Positions 35,155 through 47,400 of a stretch of 64,000 nucleotides of DNA are shown one piece after another. The notes below the pieces were generated by a model. The model was not told the DNA's origin. It did not search any database and was given only the letters and a program-made list of their open reading frames with translations. The stretch lies in NCBI GenBank assembly GCA_911728455.2, contig OU452228.1, forward strand, positions 15,018,104-15,082,103, given 5' to 3'. The number at the start of each line of letters is the position of its first letter. Position 1 is the stretch's first letter. This DNA comes from Marthasterias glacialis (taxonomy: Eukaryota > Echinodermata > Asteroidea > Forcipulatida > Asteriidae). A program made the translations under genes and the position numbers.

Positions 35155-35270
35155 ATTCGACCGCTCGGCCACGACACGCTACTCACTTCTTTTTTGGGGG
35201 TTGCGAAAACTGTAGTCATTAAGAAATAATACGAACTTGAATTCGACCGCTCGGCCACGACACGCTACTG
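35155..35270 (-). mobile_element. Two SINE-head stubs in tandem, antisense
   Basis: TCGACCGCTCGGCCACGACA followed by CGCTACT occurs twice (about 35,158-35,183 and 35,243-35,269). Read on the minus strand it is the SINE start AGTAGCGTGTCGTGGCCGAG. Each copy has only about 27 bp of head. The flanks also match (GAACTT before both), so an 85-bp segment was probably duplicated after a SINE stub was present. Confidence 0.6.
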
Positions 35271-35274
35271 TGAC

Positions 35275-36630
35275 CAGCTATCTGTCCTCCCTGAGTCTGT
35301 ACTATTCCTTTCTTCTTCCACCCTAACCCATTATTTTGATTGTATCCTTCTGCAGCTCATCTTTCTCAGCCGTATTGTTTAATTTATTTACTTGCTTTAA
35401 TTTCCAGTATTGTCTTTTTAACTCCTGAAGTTCAACTACATTGTACGTCGTGTATTTTGTATTGTATTTCTCTACTTTGAGCAAAATAACGATTGAACAA
35501 ATACCGGTATAATAATTTAAGGTATGAAGGATTGTTTCTGCATCGTGAATACTTCCTTCCTTTTTTTCACGTTTTAAGTATGAATGTCGTCCTTCTCGAG
35601 GGAGACTCTACCTGTCAGAAATGATCGCCTCCCTGTCCTAAGGTTAGGTTATCACAACATGCCAACTTCAATCGAGTCCTCCCACCCTTTGCACCGTTCG
35701 CTGTTCCCAGCATGTTTCCGTAACCGAATTTCAATATTTTCCCACCTCGACAGTAAACATTTCCTACTGTTCCCTAGCCGCAAAAGAGCTCCCATTCCAT
35801 ACCTCCTCGCATTTTAATACCTGTCAGTTATCCTCTCAGTCTTTCACTAAAGACTTCCCTTTCCAATCACGAGGTTATCATCACAATCCTGCTTCTTTCA
35901 AAAAAGCCTTCTTCCGACCCTGGGCGACCCTGAATCCTCCCATGATGTTTCCTTCAACCTCGTGCAGTTTTGTCTTATATCTCCACCTGTAATTACATTT
36001 CGTAGTGCCATCTCCGCTCAACCACTAAACGTCACCACTTACACCCCGCATCTAGAGTCCTTATTCAGACTCCCTTTCCTACATAGATCCCCCAACCTGA
36101 TTCTGCTCTTTCAAATATTGCAACATGAATTCAATGCTCCGTCACTGCACTTTCACACCCCCACCCCTCCCTTACCTCTGAAAGGAGTGTCACTGTTTAG
36201 ACGCAAAAACTTCCTTTTTTATTAGTACAGCTCATATAGTATAGAGCCGCACTCTTTACATCATCACGGGTGGTTGCATATATCTGGTTCCCTTTTGGGC
36301 CACCGCACAGATACAACAACACACGGTTTTTGGAAAGTGATACAAGAGCAAAGTGCAACCGACCTTCGCTCATTCAGCATGTTCTTGACGAGAGACGATA
36401 TTCCTGTGCTCTGAAAAATATGATACCGTCTCTGTTAAATGCACATAGAAAGCTGTATCATCACGGACCAAGGGCAGATCACGGAGTTCGTTTTCACGTG
36501 TACTTTGCCGTGTATTCACGGGCGTATACGAGCCATGTTGTCGGGGTATACTTGTTGCTATTAAGACTTGAGTTGTACCGGTAAGTTTACGATAATCCTG
36601 TTTCTTTGCATGCTCTTAGGGTTGCTGGTC
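35275..36630. other. Unassigned non-coding DNA
   Basis: Plus-strand frames at 35,584-35,817, 35,962-36,225 and 36,270-36,584 (77-104 codons) have no motif I recognise. The pyrimidine-rich composition of 35,600-36,200 would account for the first two. The last is the least repetitive and could be a gene remnant, but I cannot support that. Confidence 0.35.
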
Positions 36631-36705
36631 TGTTAATGGGAGACTTTGGAACGCTAGGTGGCAGCAGACATACCAGGTAAGTTTCCATTCAGTCTGGTTC
36701 TCTGA
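36631..36705. mobile_element. Half copy of the 5.7-kb CTGCTGCCA MITE
   Basis: ACTTTGGAACGCTAGGTGGC, then AGCAGACATACCAGGTAA is the reverse complement of the right arm at 5,805-5,863. The opposite arm is absent. Confidence 0.6.
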
Positions 36706-36714
36706 CCAAAGATT

Positions 36715-36805
36715 CCCTGACGACTCTTGTTAAAAATCTTAGGTCAGGCATCACCCAAGTTTAAAAATAGATCATGACCCAACATATACAAATATTCATT
36801 ACTTG
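36715..36805 (+). repeat. Dispersed repeat pair with 20,793-20,894
   Basis: Second copy of the pair described at 20,793, directly to the right of the MITE half copy with about 10 bp between. Confidence 0.7.
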
Positions 36806-36984
36806 TGGGGTCTGGGCCCTAAATGTCCCTCAACGGCACCCTCGAATGTCCTGAAAAGCATGAACATCGTTTTTTACCCGCCTCAATTATTGTTTGACAT
36901 TACAGTGAACATCGTAGTATAATGTCGAAAGTTTGTTTCTCATTGCAAGTGGGCGGGATGATACCTTGATTTTTTTTCCTTCGG

Positions 36985-37045
36985 AAGGATAAAATAGGGG
37001 TGTGTGCGCCCGTCACGCCCCCGTGGATCCGCCCCTGCTTTGCCA
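36985..37045 (-). mobile_element. Possible hAT-type terminus
   Basis: On the minus strand it reads CAGGGGCGGATCCACGGGGG. A CAGGGGCGGATCCAGGGGG-like start is a widespread hAT terminal inverted repeat. No matching opposite end was found, so it is called a solo terminus. 36,810-36,984 and 37,046-37,855 hold nothing else I can support. Confidence 0.4.
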
Positions 37046-37857
37046 GAGACAGTATTTACTCATAGTTAGCTAACGTCTACATCCCTTGATGCATGTAGGG
37101 TTTGCTATCGGCCTTCTCGGCAGGAAAAACCCACCCACAAAAGCATTGCCAAACATAATACTTTGGCCATTGCTCATGATATCACAGCGGGTATCGGACA
37201 CAGTGTTTTCTGAATGTTATCCCTGACTTTATTATGTCAAAAACTATTCATTGACAGTAATGAATTTCAACATATCAAATCACACAAACAATGAGGCAAC
37301 AGTATTCTGTTGCAAGCGGGCACATTGAACGAAATAGTGGAGTTTCCGCTTACACAATGGCTTGTCCCAACCGGAGAAGTACAGCCTGTTTTTATTTTAT
37401 ACATCTGCGTCTATGCACCAACCTATCCGTTTCACTCACTGATCATGCAATGAGTGATTGATTGGCTAGACAAATTATACTCCAATACACTGCTTTCGAA
37501 AACGAAAACGAGTTCGTTCATTCAGACTGAATTCAATTCATTAAGATATTGAAATCAATGCAACAAACACGCACGCGCACAAAGGGAAATGAAACTTGTT
37601 GACTAATTCTGCCTTCCTATTTAGTACGGCATCTTCCTGTTAAATTCAAACTGCGGAATTGGTTTAACATCGAGAGAAAAATGACTGAGTTCGAAGTTTG
37701 AAATTCCATTGATTATTTGTAGTTCATACCAGGTTCAATCCTCAAGCCCTGAGAAACGTTTCTATCGGAAAACAAACGTCGGTCAGTGAAAAATAAAATC
37801 ACTGGTTGCTGATTTCGATTGCAGTAATTGAAACAGGCAAGTATGAAGGTGTGTTTA

Positions 37858-38310
37858 TGCACCATTATGTCCGACATGGACTGTTGTGTCTGACTACAAT
37901 TTTGAACCTTTATGTTCGACACATTGTGTCCGATGGACATAATGGGTCGGACAGAATAGTTTGTCGGACACAATGGGTCGGACATAATGGTTTGCAGGAC
38001 ACAATGGTCGGACAAGTGTTTGTAGCTCTATGGTTTGTAGGACACAATGGGTCGGATATTATGGGTTTTTTTACATAATGAGTCGGAAACAACGGTTTGT
38101 CGGACACATTGGGTCGGACACAATGGTTTGTTGGATATAATGGGTCGGACACAATGGTTTGTCGGACACATTGGGTCGGACATAATGGTTTGTCGTACAC
38201 AATGGATTGGACATAATGGTTTGTCGTACACAATATTTTGGACATAAGGTTTGTCGTACACAATGGGTCGGACATAATGGTTTGACATTTTCTCTTACAT
38301 AATGGTCCAT
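37858..38310. repeat. GTCGGACA minisatellite, second array with orientation flip
   Basis: About 31-bp double units (TTTGTCGGACACAATGGG plus TCGGACATAATGG). It starts in the opposite orientation (CATTATGTCCGACATGG) and flips at about 37,930-37,945. The lead-in GACTACAATTTTGAACCTTT also precedes the 32.3-kb array (GACTACAATTTTGAACGCTT), so the two arrays and their flank share one origin. Frames reading CPTHCVRQTIMS-type words are artefacts. Confidence 0.85.
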
Positions 38311-38898
38311 GTGGCGCATATTGGTGCTAACAAACACGCACACAATCCCTCCAGCAAAACAAAACATTCTTTTTAATGTTTTCACTACAGCATGAACATG
38401 TTATTTGATGATTTGATGACTGTTGGTTGGGTTGGGTGTTTGGTGTCTTTAATAAACTGTAGCTATTTTATTTTACTCTTTTGAATAACAGTGCCGTTCT
38501 TTCCCTTTAAAAACGGTTCTGGTCCAAAACACCCTAATGGGTGTTGTGACAGTCCATGTCATCAATCATCCAGTATGTTGAATGTCATCAAGGGGAAAAA
38601 ACGACTCAAATTGAACCCCAGAGACAGTCTCGGTCGCATCATCGGAAGATGCAAAAAAAAAAAAAAAAAAAAAATAAGTTTTCCAATGTTTTCTTCAATC
38701 GTCATGTGTGGATTCAATTTAAAATAGAATCCTTTACTTGTAATGGCGCATTCGTGATCACTAACAACGGTTGGTAAAAGTGATAAACTCATCTGAAAAC
38801 ATTTTATATTATTGGTTTTTGGACGAGTACATTCAATCCCATCCTGTAGTTCTCAAATATTATACCCTACAAACCAACTTGTGAAATTGTGAAGTTGT
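38311..38898. other. Unassigned, with a poly-A run
   Basis: A run of about 21 A residues at 38,653-38,674. No supported gene. Confidence 0.4.
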
Positions 38899-38899
38899 T

Positions 38900-39058
38900 C
38901 ATAACATTTATAATTTTGGCATAACAAGAGCGTTGAAAGGGCTTGTAAATAAAATACAGACTCTAACTACCATTTTAATTGGCCAAAAGTGCCCCCCTAC
39001 AAAAAATGTTGCACCCCCTTGTGCCCCCCTAAAATTGTACCCTGGTTACGCCACTGGT
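38900..39058 (+). mobile_element. Dispersed repeat ending in CCCTGGTTACGCCACTGG
   Basis: The left part pairs with 34,440-34,560 in reverse. The right end, read on the minus strand, is CCAGTGGCGTAACCAGGGT, a recurrent terminal sequence of DNA transposons (hAT or PIF-like) in many animals. The large 55-bp array starts almost immediately after it. Confidence 0.5.
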
Positions 39059-39059
39059 A

Positions 39060-41420
39060 ATTAGTTTCAGTTGTATCTTATCTTTATTCAGAAAGAGAGT
39101 AAGCATCCCAGTAGAACTAGTTCTATGTTGTACCTTATCTTTATTCAGAGAGGCTTAGCATGTCACTAGAACCAGTTCTGTGTTGTACCTTGTCTTTGTT
39201 AAAAAATAGAAAAGTCTTGCAAGTAGAAACAGTTCTACGTTAATTTCATCTTTACTGAGAGAGAGAGAGTAAGCATGGCGGTATAACCAGTTCTTGAATG
39301 TCCTTCAAGTCAGAGAGAGAGAGATAAGGTCAATAGAACAAGTTTTATGTTGCACCTTATCTTTATTCAGAAAGAGTAAGTCAATACAACCAGTTTGTAT
39401 TGTACTTATCTTTATTGAGAGAGAGAAATTATGTCAATAGAACAAGCTCTTTTGTACCTTATCTTTATTCAGAGGCATGTTAGTATAACTGGTTCTATGT
39501 TGTTCCTTATCTTTGGTGTAAGCATGCCACTAGAACAAGTTCTTTGTTGTACGTTATCTTTGTTCGGAGAGGGTAAGCATGCCACTCGAACCAGTTCTAT
39601 GTTGTACCTTGTCTTTATTCTGAAAGATCAAAAGCCTTTCAGGTAGAATTATTGCGAGACAGTAAGCATCCAAGTAAGACCAGTTCTGTTTTAGAATCAT
39701 CTTTGTTCAGAGAAAGTATGCATGTCAGTATAACCAGTTCTATGTTGTACCTTCTCTTTATTCAGAAAGAGAAAAGGCTCGCAAGTTGGACTAGTTCTAT
39801 GTTGTACCATATCTTTGTTCAGAAAGCGTAATCATGCCAGATAGAATCAGTCCTATTTTAGACTTTATAACTATTAGGAGAGAGTAAGCATGCAAGTAGA
39901 ATCAATCCTATGTTGTACCTTATCTTTATTCAGAGAGATAAGCATGTCTTTTAAATCAGTACTTTATTCATCAGTAAGAGAAAAAATAGAACCAGTTCTA
40001 TGTTGTATTTTGTCTTTGTATGGAGAGGATACAATGCCAGTTCTATGTTGTATTTTGTCTATATTTAGAAAGATAAAAAGCTGTCAAGTAGAACCAGTTT
40101 GTTCTCACACTTTATCTTCAATCAGAGGGGGTACACATGCCTGTGTTACTATGTTGTACCTTATCTTTGTTCATAAAGGGTCAGCATGCTGTTAGAGTCA
40201 GTTCTGTGGTACATTATCATTTTTCAGAGAGGCTAAAATATACCAATATAACCAGTTTTGCACCATATCTTAATTCAGACAGAGACCGAGCATGCCGCTA
40301 TAACCAGCTCTGTGTTCAAAGAGGAACCACATGCAAGGATAACCAGCTCAATGTCATACATTATCTTTATTCAGAGAGGGTAAGCATGCCAGTAGAAACA
40401 GTTCTTTATTTGAACTTATCTTTATAGAAAGAGATAGAGAGAAAGAGAGAATTGAAACATTCCGTGTCTTTATTGAGAGAGTAAGCATGTAATCAGAACC
40501 AATACATGTTGGACCCTATCTTTATTTGGAGAAAGTAATTAGCTTGTAAGTTGAACCAGTTATATGTTTTACTGAAGCTGTACACAGAGAGACAAAAGCA
40601 TGTCAGCATATAGCCAGTTCTGTGTTGTATTTATACCTATTGAGAGACAGACAGTAAGCATGTCAGTAGAATAAGGGAGGAGTGCACAATTTAACAGGCG
40701 TTGTTTACATAAGTTGTACCTTATCTTTCTTCAGAAAGGGTAATCATTCCAGTAAAACCAGTTGTGTATTAATCCTTGTCTTTATGCAGAAAGAGAAAAA
40801 AAGCTTGCCACTAGAACAAGTTTTGTGTTGTAACTTATCTTTGTCCAGAAAGGGCAAGCCTTTCAGTAAACCCAGATGTGTTGTTCCTTATCTTTATTCT
40901 AGAGAGAGTGAGCATGCCACTACAAAACCATTTCTGTGTTGTGTTGTACCTTTATCTTTATTCAGAAAGAGAAAATGCTTGCATGTAGAACCATTTCAGT
41001 TCTGTATTGTACCTTGTCTTTACGCAAGAAGAGAAAAAGCCTGCCAGTTCAACCAGTTTTGTGTTATACGTATTTTTGTTTTGTGTTTCTCTATTCAGAA
41101 AGAGAATAAGCTAGCATGCCACTGATACAAGTAATGTTGCACTTTATAATAGTTCAGATAGGGTGAGCAAGCCAGTATAACCAGTTCTATGTTGTACCTT
41201 ATCTTAAATCAAAGAGGGAAAACATGCCAGTAGAGCCAATACCAGTTGTACCTTATACTTATTCAGAGAGGGTAAAGCATTTCAGTTTAACCAGTTCTAT
41301 GTTTTACCTTATCTTTTTACCTTATTCAGAGACAGTAAGCATGTCCGTCATGTCCATAGAGCCAGTTCTCGGTTGGCATTTCAGTACAGCCAGTTCTATC
41401 ATGTCTATGTTGTACTTTAT
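39060..41420 (+). repeat. Left degenerate flank of the 55-bp array
   Basis: About 40 irregular units recognisable by CCAGTTCTATGTTGTACCTT, ATCTTTATTCAGAGAG and GTAAGCATGCCAGTAGAACC, with units from about 40 to 75 bp because of insertions and GA-rich expansions (for example 39,262-39,274). Identity falls toward the left. Scattered open frames are by-products. Confidence 0.9.
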
Positions 41421-44400
41421 CTTTATTCAGAGAGAGTAAGCATGCCAGTTCTGTGTTGTACCTTATCTTTATTCAGAGAGAGTAAGCGTGTCAGGTGAGC
41501 CAGTTCTGTGTTGTACCTTATCTTTACTAGGATAGAGTAAGCATGTCAGGTGAGCCATTTCTGTGTTGTACCTTATCTTTATTCAGAGAGAGTAAGCATG
41601 ACAGTAGAGCCAGTTCTGTGTTGTACCTTATCTTTACTAGGATAGAGTAAGCATGTCTGGTGAGCCAGTTCTGTGTTGTACCTTATCTTTATTCAGAGAG
41701 AGTAAGCATGACAGTAGAACCAGTTCTGTGTTGTACCTTATCTTTACTAGGATAGAGTAAGCATGTCTGGTGAGCCAGTTCTGTGTTGTACCTTATCTTT
41801 ACTAGGATAGAGTAAGCATGTCAGGTGAGCCAGTTCTGTGTTGTACCTTATCTTTATTCAGAGAGAGTAAGCATGTCAGTAGAGCCAGTTCTGTGTTGTA
41901 CCTTATCTTTACTAGGATAGAGTAAGCATGTCTGGTGAGCCAGTCGCTGTTGTACCTTATCTTTATTCAGAGAGAGTAAGCATGACAGTAGAGCCAGTTC
42001 TGTGTTGTACCTTATCTTTACTAGGATAGAGTAAGCATGACAGTAGAGCCAGTTCTGTGTTGTACCTTATCTTTGCTAAGCATGTCAGGTGAGCCGGTTC
42101 TGTGTTGTACCTTATCTTTATTCAGAGAGAGTAAGCATGACAGTAGAGCCAGTTCTGTGTTGTACCTTATCTTTACTAGGATAGAGTAAGCATGTCAGGT
42201 GAGCCAGTTCTGTGTTTTACCTTATCTTTATTCAGAGAGAGTAAGCATGTCAGTAGAGCCAGTTCTGTGTTGTACCTTATCTTTACTAGGATAGAGTAAG
42301 CATGTCTGGTGAGCCAGTCGCTGTTGTACCTTATCTTTATTCAGAGAGAGTAAGCATGACAGTAGAGCCAGTTCTGTGTTGTACCTTATCTTTACTAGGA
42401 TAGAGTAAGCATGACAGTAGAGCCAGTTCTGTGTTGTACCTTATCTTTGCTAAGCATGTCAGGTGAGCCGGTTCTGTGTTGTACCTTATCTTTATTCAGA
42501 GAGAGTAAGCATGACAGTAAAGCCAGTTCTGTGTTGTACCTTATCTTTACTAGGATAGAGTAAGCATGTCAGGTGAGCCAGTTCTGTGTTTTACCTTATC
42601 TTTATTCAGAGAGAGTAAGCATGACAGTAGAGCCAGTTCTGTGTTGTACCTTATCTTTACTAGGATAGAGTAAGCATGTCAGGTGAGCCGGTTCTGTGTT
42701 GTACCTTATCTTTGCTTAGCATGTCAGGTGAGCCGGTTCTGTGTTGTACCTTATCTTTGCTAGGATAGAGTAAGCGTGTCAGTAGAGCCAGTTCTGTGTT
42801 GTACCTTATCTTTACTAGGATAGAGTAAGCATGTCAGTAGAGCCAGTTCTGTGTTGTACCTTATCTTTACTAGGATAGAGTAAGCATGTCTGGTGAGCCA
42901 GTTCAGTGTTGTACCTTATCTTTATTCAGAGAGAGTAAGCATGACAGTAGAGCCAGTTCTGTGTTGTACCTTATCTTTACTAGGATAGAGTAAGCATGTC
43001 TGGTGAGCCAGTTCAGTGTTGTACCTTATCTTTATTCAGAGAGAGTAAGCATGACAGTAGAGCCAGTTCTGTGTTGTACCTTGTCTTTACTAGGATAGAG
43101 TAAGCATGTCAGGTGAGCAGGTTCTGTGTTGTACCTTATCTTTGCTAGGATAGAGTAAGCGTGTCAGTAGAGCCAGTTCTGTGTTGTACCTTATCTTTAC
43201 TAGGATAGAGTAAGCATGTCAGGTGAGCCGGTTCTGTGTTGTACCTTATCTTTATTCAGAGAGAGTAAGCATGACAGTAGAGCCAGTTCTGTGTTGTACC
43301 TTATCTTTACTAGGATAGAGTAAGCATGTCAGTAGAGCCAGTTCTGTGTTGTACCTTATCTTTACTAGGATAGAGTAAGCATGTCTGGTGAGCCAGTTCA
43401 GTGTTGTACCTTATCTTTATTCAGAGAGAGTAAGCATGACAGTAGAGCCAGTTCTGTGTTGTACCTTATCTTTACTAGGATAGAGTTAGCATGTCAGGTG
43501 AGCCGGTTCTGTGTTGTACCTTATCTTTGCTAGGATAGAGTAAGCATGTCTGGTGAGCAAGTTCAGTGTTGTACCTTATCTTTATTCAGAGAGAGTAAGC
43601 ATGACAGTAGAGCCAGTTCTGTGTTGTACCTTATCTTTACTAGGATAGAGTAAGGATGACAGTAGAGCCAGTTCTGTGTTGTACCTTATCTTTACTAGGA
43701 TAGAGTAAGCGTGTCAGGTGAGCCAGTTCTGTGTTTTACCTTGTCTTTACTAGGATAGAGTAAGCATGTCAGGTGAGCCGGTTCCGTGTTGTACTGTATC
43801 TTTGCTAGGATAGAGTAAGCATGTCTGGTGAGCCAGTTCAGTGTTGTACCTTATCTTTACTAGGATAGAGTAAGCGTGTCAGGTGAGCCAGTTCTGTGTT
43901 GTACCTTATCTTTACTAGGATAGAGTAAGCATGTCAGGTGAGCCGGTTCTGTGTTGTACTGTATCTTTACTAGGATAGAGTAAGCATGTCAGGTGAGCCG
44001 GTTCTGTGTTGTACTGTATCTTTGCTAGGATAGAGTAAGCATGTCTGGTGAGCCAGTTCTGTGTTGTACCTTATCTTTACTAGGATAGAGTAAGCGTGTC
44101 AGGTGAGCCAATTCTGTGTTGTACCTTATCTTTACTAGGATAGAGTAAGCATGTCAGGTGAGCCAGTTCTGTGTTGTACCTTATCTTTACTAGGATAGAG
44201 TAAGCGCGTCAGGTGAGCCAGTTCTGTGTTTTACCTTGTCTTTACTAGGATAGAGTAAGCATGTCAGGTGAGCCGGTTCTGTGTTGTACTGTATCTTTGC
44301 TAGGATAGAGTAAGCATGTCTGGTGAGCCAGTTCAGTGTTGTACCTTATCTTTATTCAGAGAGAGTAAGCATGACAGTAGAGCCAGTTCTGTGTTGTACC

Positions 44401-47400
44401 TTATCTTTACTAGGATAGAGTAAGCATGTCAGGTGAGCCAGTTCAGTGTTGTACCTTATCCTTGCTAGGAAAGAGTAAGCGCGTCAGGTGAGCCAGTTCT
44501 GTGTTGTACCTTATCTTTATTCAGAGAGAGTAAGCATGACAGTAGAGCCAGTTCTGTGTTGTACCTTATCTTTACTAGGATAGAGTAAGCATGTCAGTAG
44601 AGCCAGTTCTGTGTTGTACCTTATCTTTACTAGGATAGAGTAAGCATGTCAGGTGAGCCAGTTCTGTGTTGTACCTTATCTTTGCTAGGATAGAGTAAGC
44701 GTGTCAGGTGAGCCAGTTCTGTGTTTTTCCTTATCTTTGCTAGGATAGAATAAGTGTGTCAGGTGAGCCAGTTCAGTGTTGTACCTTATCTTTGCTAGGA
44801 TAGAGTAAGAATGTCAGGTGAGCCAGTTCTGTGTTGTTCCTTTTCTTTATGTAGAGAGCAAGCGTCTCAGGTGAGCCAGTTCTGTGTTGTATTTTAACTT
44901 TTTTCAGAGAGAGTAAGCATGATAGTAGAGTCAGTTCTGTGTTGTTCCTTTTCTTTATGTAGAGAGCAAGTGTGTCAGGTGAGCGTGTTCTGTGTTGTAC
45001 CTTATCTTTATGTAGAGAGAGCAAGCATGTCAGGTGAGCCAGTTCTGTGTTGTATCTAAACTTTTTCAGAGAGAGTAAACATGACAGTAGAGTCAGATCT
45101 TTGTTGTACCTTATCATTACTAGGATAGAGTAAGCATGACAGTAGAGTCAGTTCTTTGTTGTACCTTATCTTTATTCAGAGAGAGTAAACATGACAGTAG
45201 AGTCAGATCTTTGTTGTACCTTATCTTTACTAGGATAGAGTAAGCATGACAGTAGAGTCAGTTCTTTGTTGTACCTTATCTTAGCTAGGATAGAGTAAGT
45301 GTGTCAGGGGAGCCAGTGCTGTTTTGTACCTTATCTTTATTCAGAGAGATTTAGTTTGTCAGTAGAGCCAGTTCTGTGTTGTACCTTATCTTTACTAGGA
45401 TAGAGTAAGCATGTCTGGTGAGCCAGTTCTGTGTTGTACCTTATCTTTATTCAGAGAGAGTAAGCATGACAGTAGAGCCAGTTCTGTGTTGTACCTTATC
45501 TTTACTAGGATAGAGTAAGCATGTCAGGTGAGCCAGTTCTGTGTTGTACCTTATCTTTATTCAGAGAGAGTAAGCATGACAGTAGAGCCAGTTCTGTGTT
45601 GTACCTTATCTTTACTAGGATAGAGTAAGCATGTCTGGTGAGCCAGTTCTGTGTTGTACCTTATCTTTATTCAGAGAGAGTAAGCATGACAGTAGAGCCA
45701 GTTCTGTGTTGTACCTTATCTTTACTAGGATAGAGTAAGCATGACAGTAGAGTCAGTTCTTTGTTGTACCTTATCTTTATTCAGAGAGAGTAAGCATGAC
45801 AGTAGAGCCAGTTCTGTGTTGTACCTTATCTTTGCTAAGCATGTCAGGTGAGCCGGTTCTGTGTTGTACCTTATCTTTGCTAGGATAGAGTAAGCGTGTC
45901 AGGTGAGCCAGTTCTGTGTTGTACCTTATCTTTACTAGGATAGAGTAAGCATGTCTGGTGAGCCAGTTCTGTGTTGTACCTTATCTTTATTCAGAGAGAG
46001 TAAGCATGACAGTAGAGCCAGTTCTGTGTTGTACCTTATCTTTACTAGGATAGAGTAAGCATGTCTGGTGAGCCAGTTCTGTGTTGTACCTTATCTTTAT
46101 TCAGAGAGAGTAAGCATGACAGTAGAGCCAGTTCTGTGTTGTACCTTATCTTTACTAGGATAGAGTAAGCATGACAGTAGAGTCAGTTCTTTGTTGTACC
46201 TTATCTTTATTCAGAGAGAGTAAGCATGACAGTAGAGCCAGTTCTGTGTTGTACCTTATCTTTGCTAAGCATGTCAGGTGAGCCGGTTCTGTGTTGTACC
46301 TTATCTTTACTAGGATAGAGTAAGCATGTCAGTAGAGCCAGTTCTGTGTTGTACCTTATCTTTACTAGGATAGAGTAAGCATGTCTGGTGAGCCAGTTCT
46401 GTGTTGTACCTTATCTTTATTCAGAGAGAGTAAGCATGACAGTAGAGCCAGTTCTGTGTTGTACCTTATCTTTACTAGGATAGAGTAAGCATGTCTGGTG
46501 AGCCAGTTCTGTGTTGTACCTTATCTTTATTCAGAGAGAGTAAGCATGACAGTAGAGCCAGTTCTGTGTTGTACCTTATCTTTACTAGGATAGAGTAAGC
46601 ATGTCTGGTGAGCCAGTTCTGTGTTGTACCTTATCTTTATTCAGAGAGAGTAAGCATGACAGTAGAGCCAGTTCTGTGTTGTACCTTATCTTTGCTAAGC
46701 ATGTCAGGTGAGCCAGTTCTGTGTTGTACCTTATCTTTACTAGGATAGAGTAAGCATGTCAGTAGAGCCAGTTCTGTGTTGTACCTTATCTTTACTAGGA
46801 TAGAGTAAGCATGTCTGGTGAGCCAGTTCTGTGTTGTACCTTATCTTTATTCAGAGAGAGTAAGCATGACAGTAGAGCCAGTTCTGTGTTGTACCTTATC
46901 TTTACTAGGATAGAGTAAGCATGTCTGGTGAGCCAGTTCTGTGTTGTACCTTATCTTTATTCAGGGAGAGTAAGCATGACAGTAGAGCCAGTTCTGTGTT
47001 GTACCTTATCTTTACTAGGATAGAGTAAGCATGACAGTAGAGTCAGTTCTTTGTTGTACCTTATCTTTATTCAGAGAGAGTAAGCATGACAGTAGAGCCA
47101 GTTCTGTGTTGTACCTTATCTTTGCTAAGCATGTCAGGTGAGCCGGTTCTGTGTTGTACCTTATCTTTGCTAGGATAGAGTAAGCGTGTCAGGTGAGCCA
47201 GTTCTGTGTTGTACCTTATCTTTACTAGGATAGAGTAAGCATGTCTGGTGAGCCAGTTCTGTGGTGTACCTTATCTTTATTCAGAGAGAGTAAGCATGAC
47301 AGTAGAGCCAGTTCTGTGTTGTACCTTATCTTTACTAGGATAGAGTAAGCATGTCTGGTGAGCCAGTTCTGTGTTGTACCTTATCTTTATTCAGAGAGAG

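Noticed and set aside
36270-36584. 104-codon plus-strand gene
   Set aside because: Non-repetitive, but nothing recognisable and no exon borders; kept only as a note in the unassigned interval.
44773-45117. 114-codon minus-strand frame in the 55-bp array
   Set aside because: Five successive monomers happen to lack stops because of local length variants. The peptide is just the repeat unit translated.
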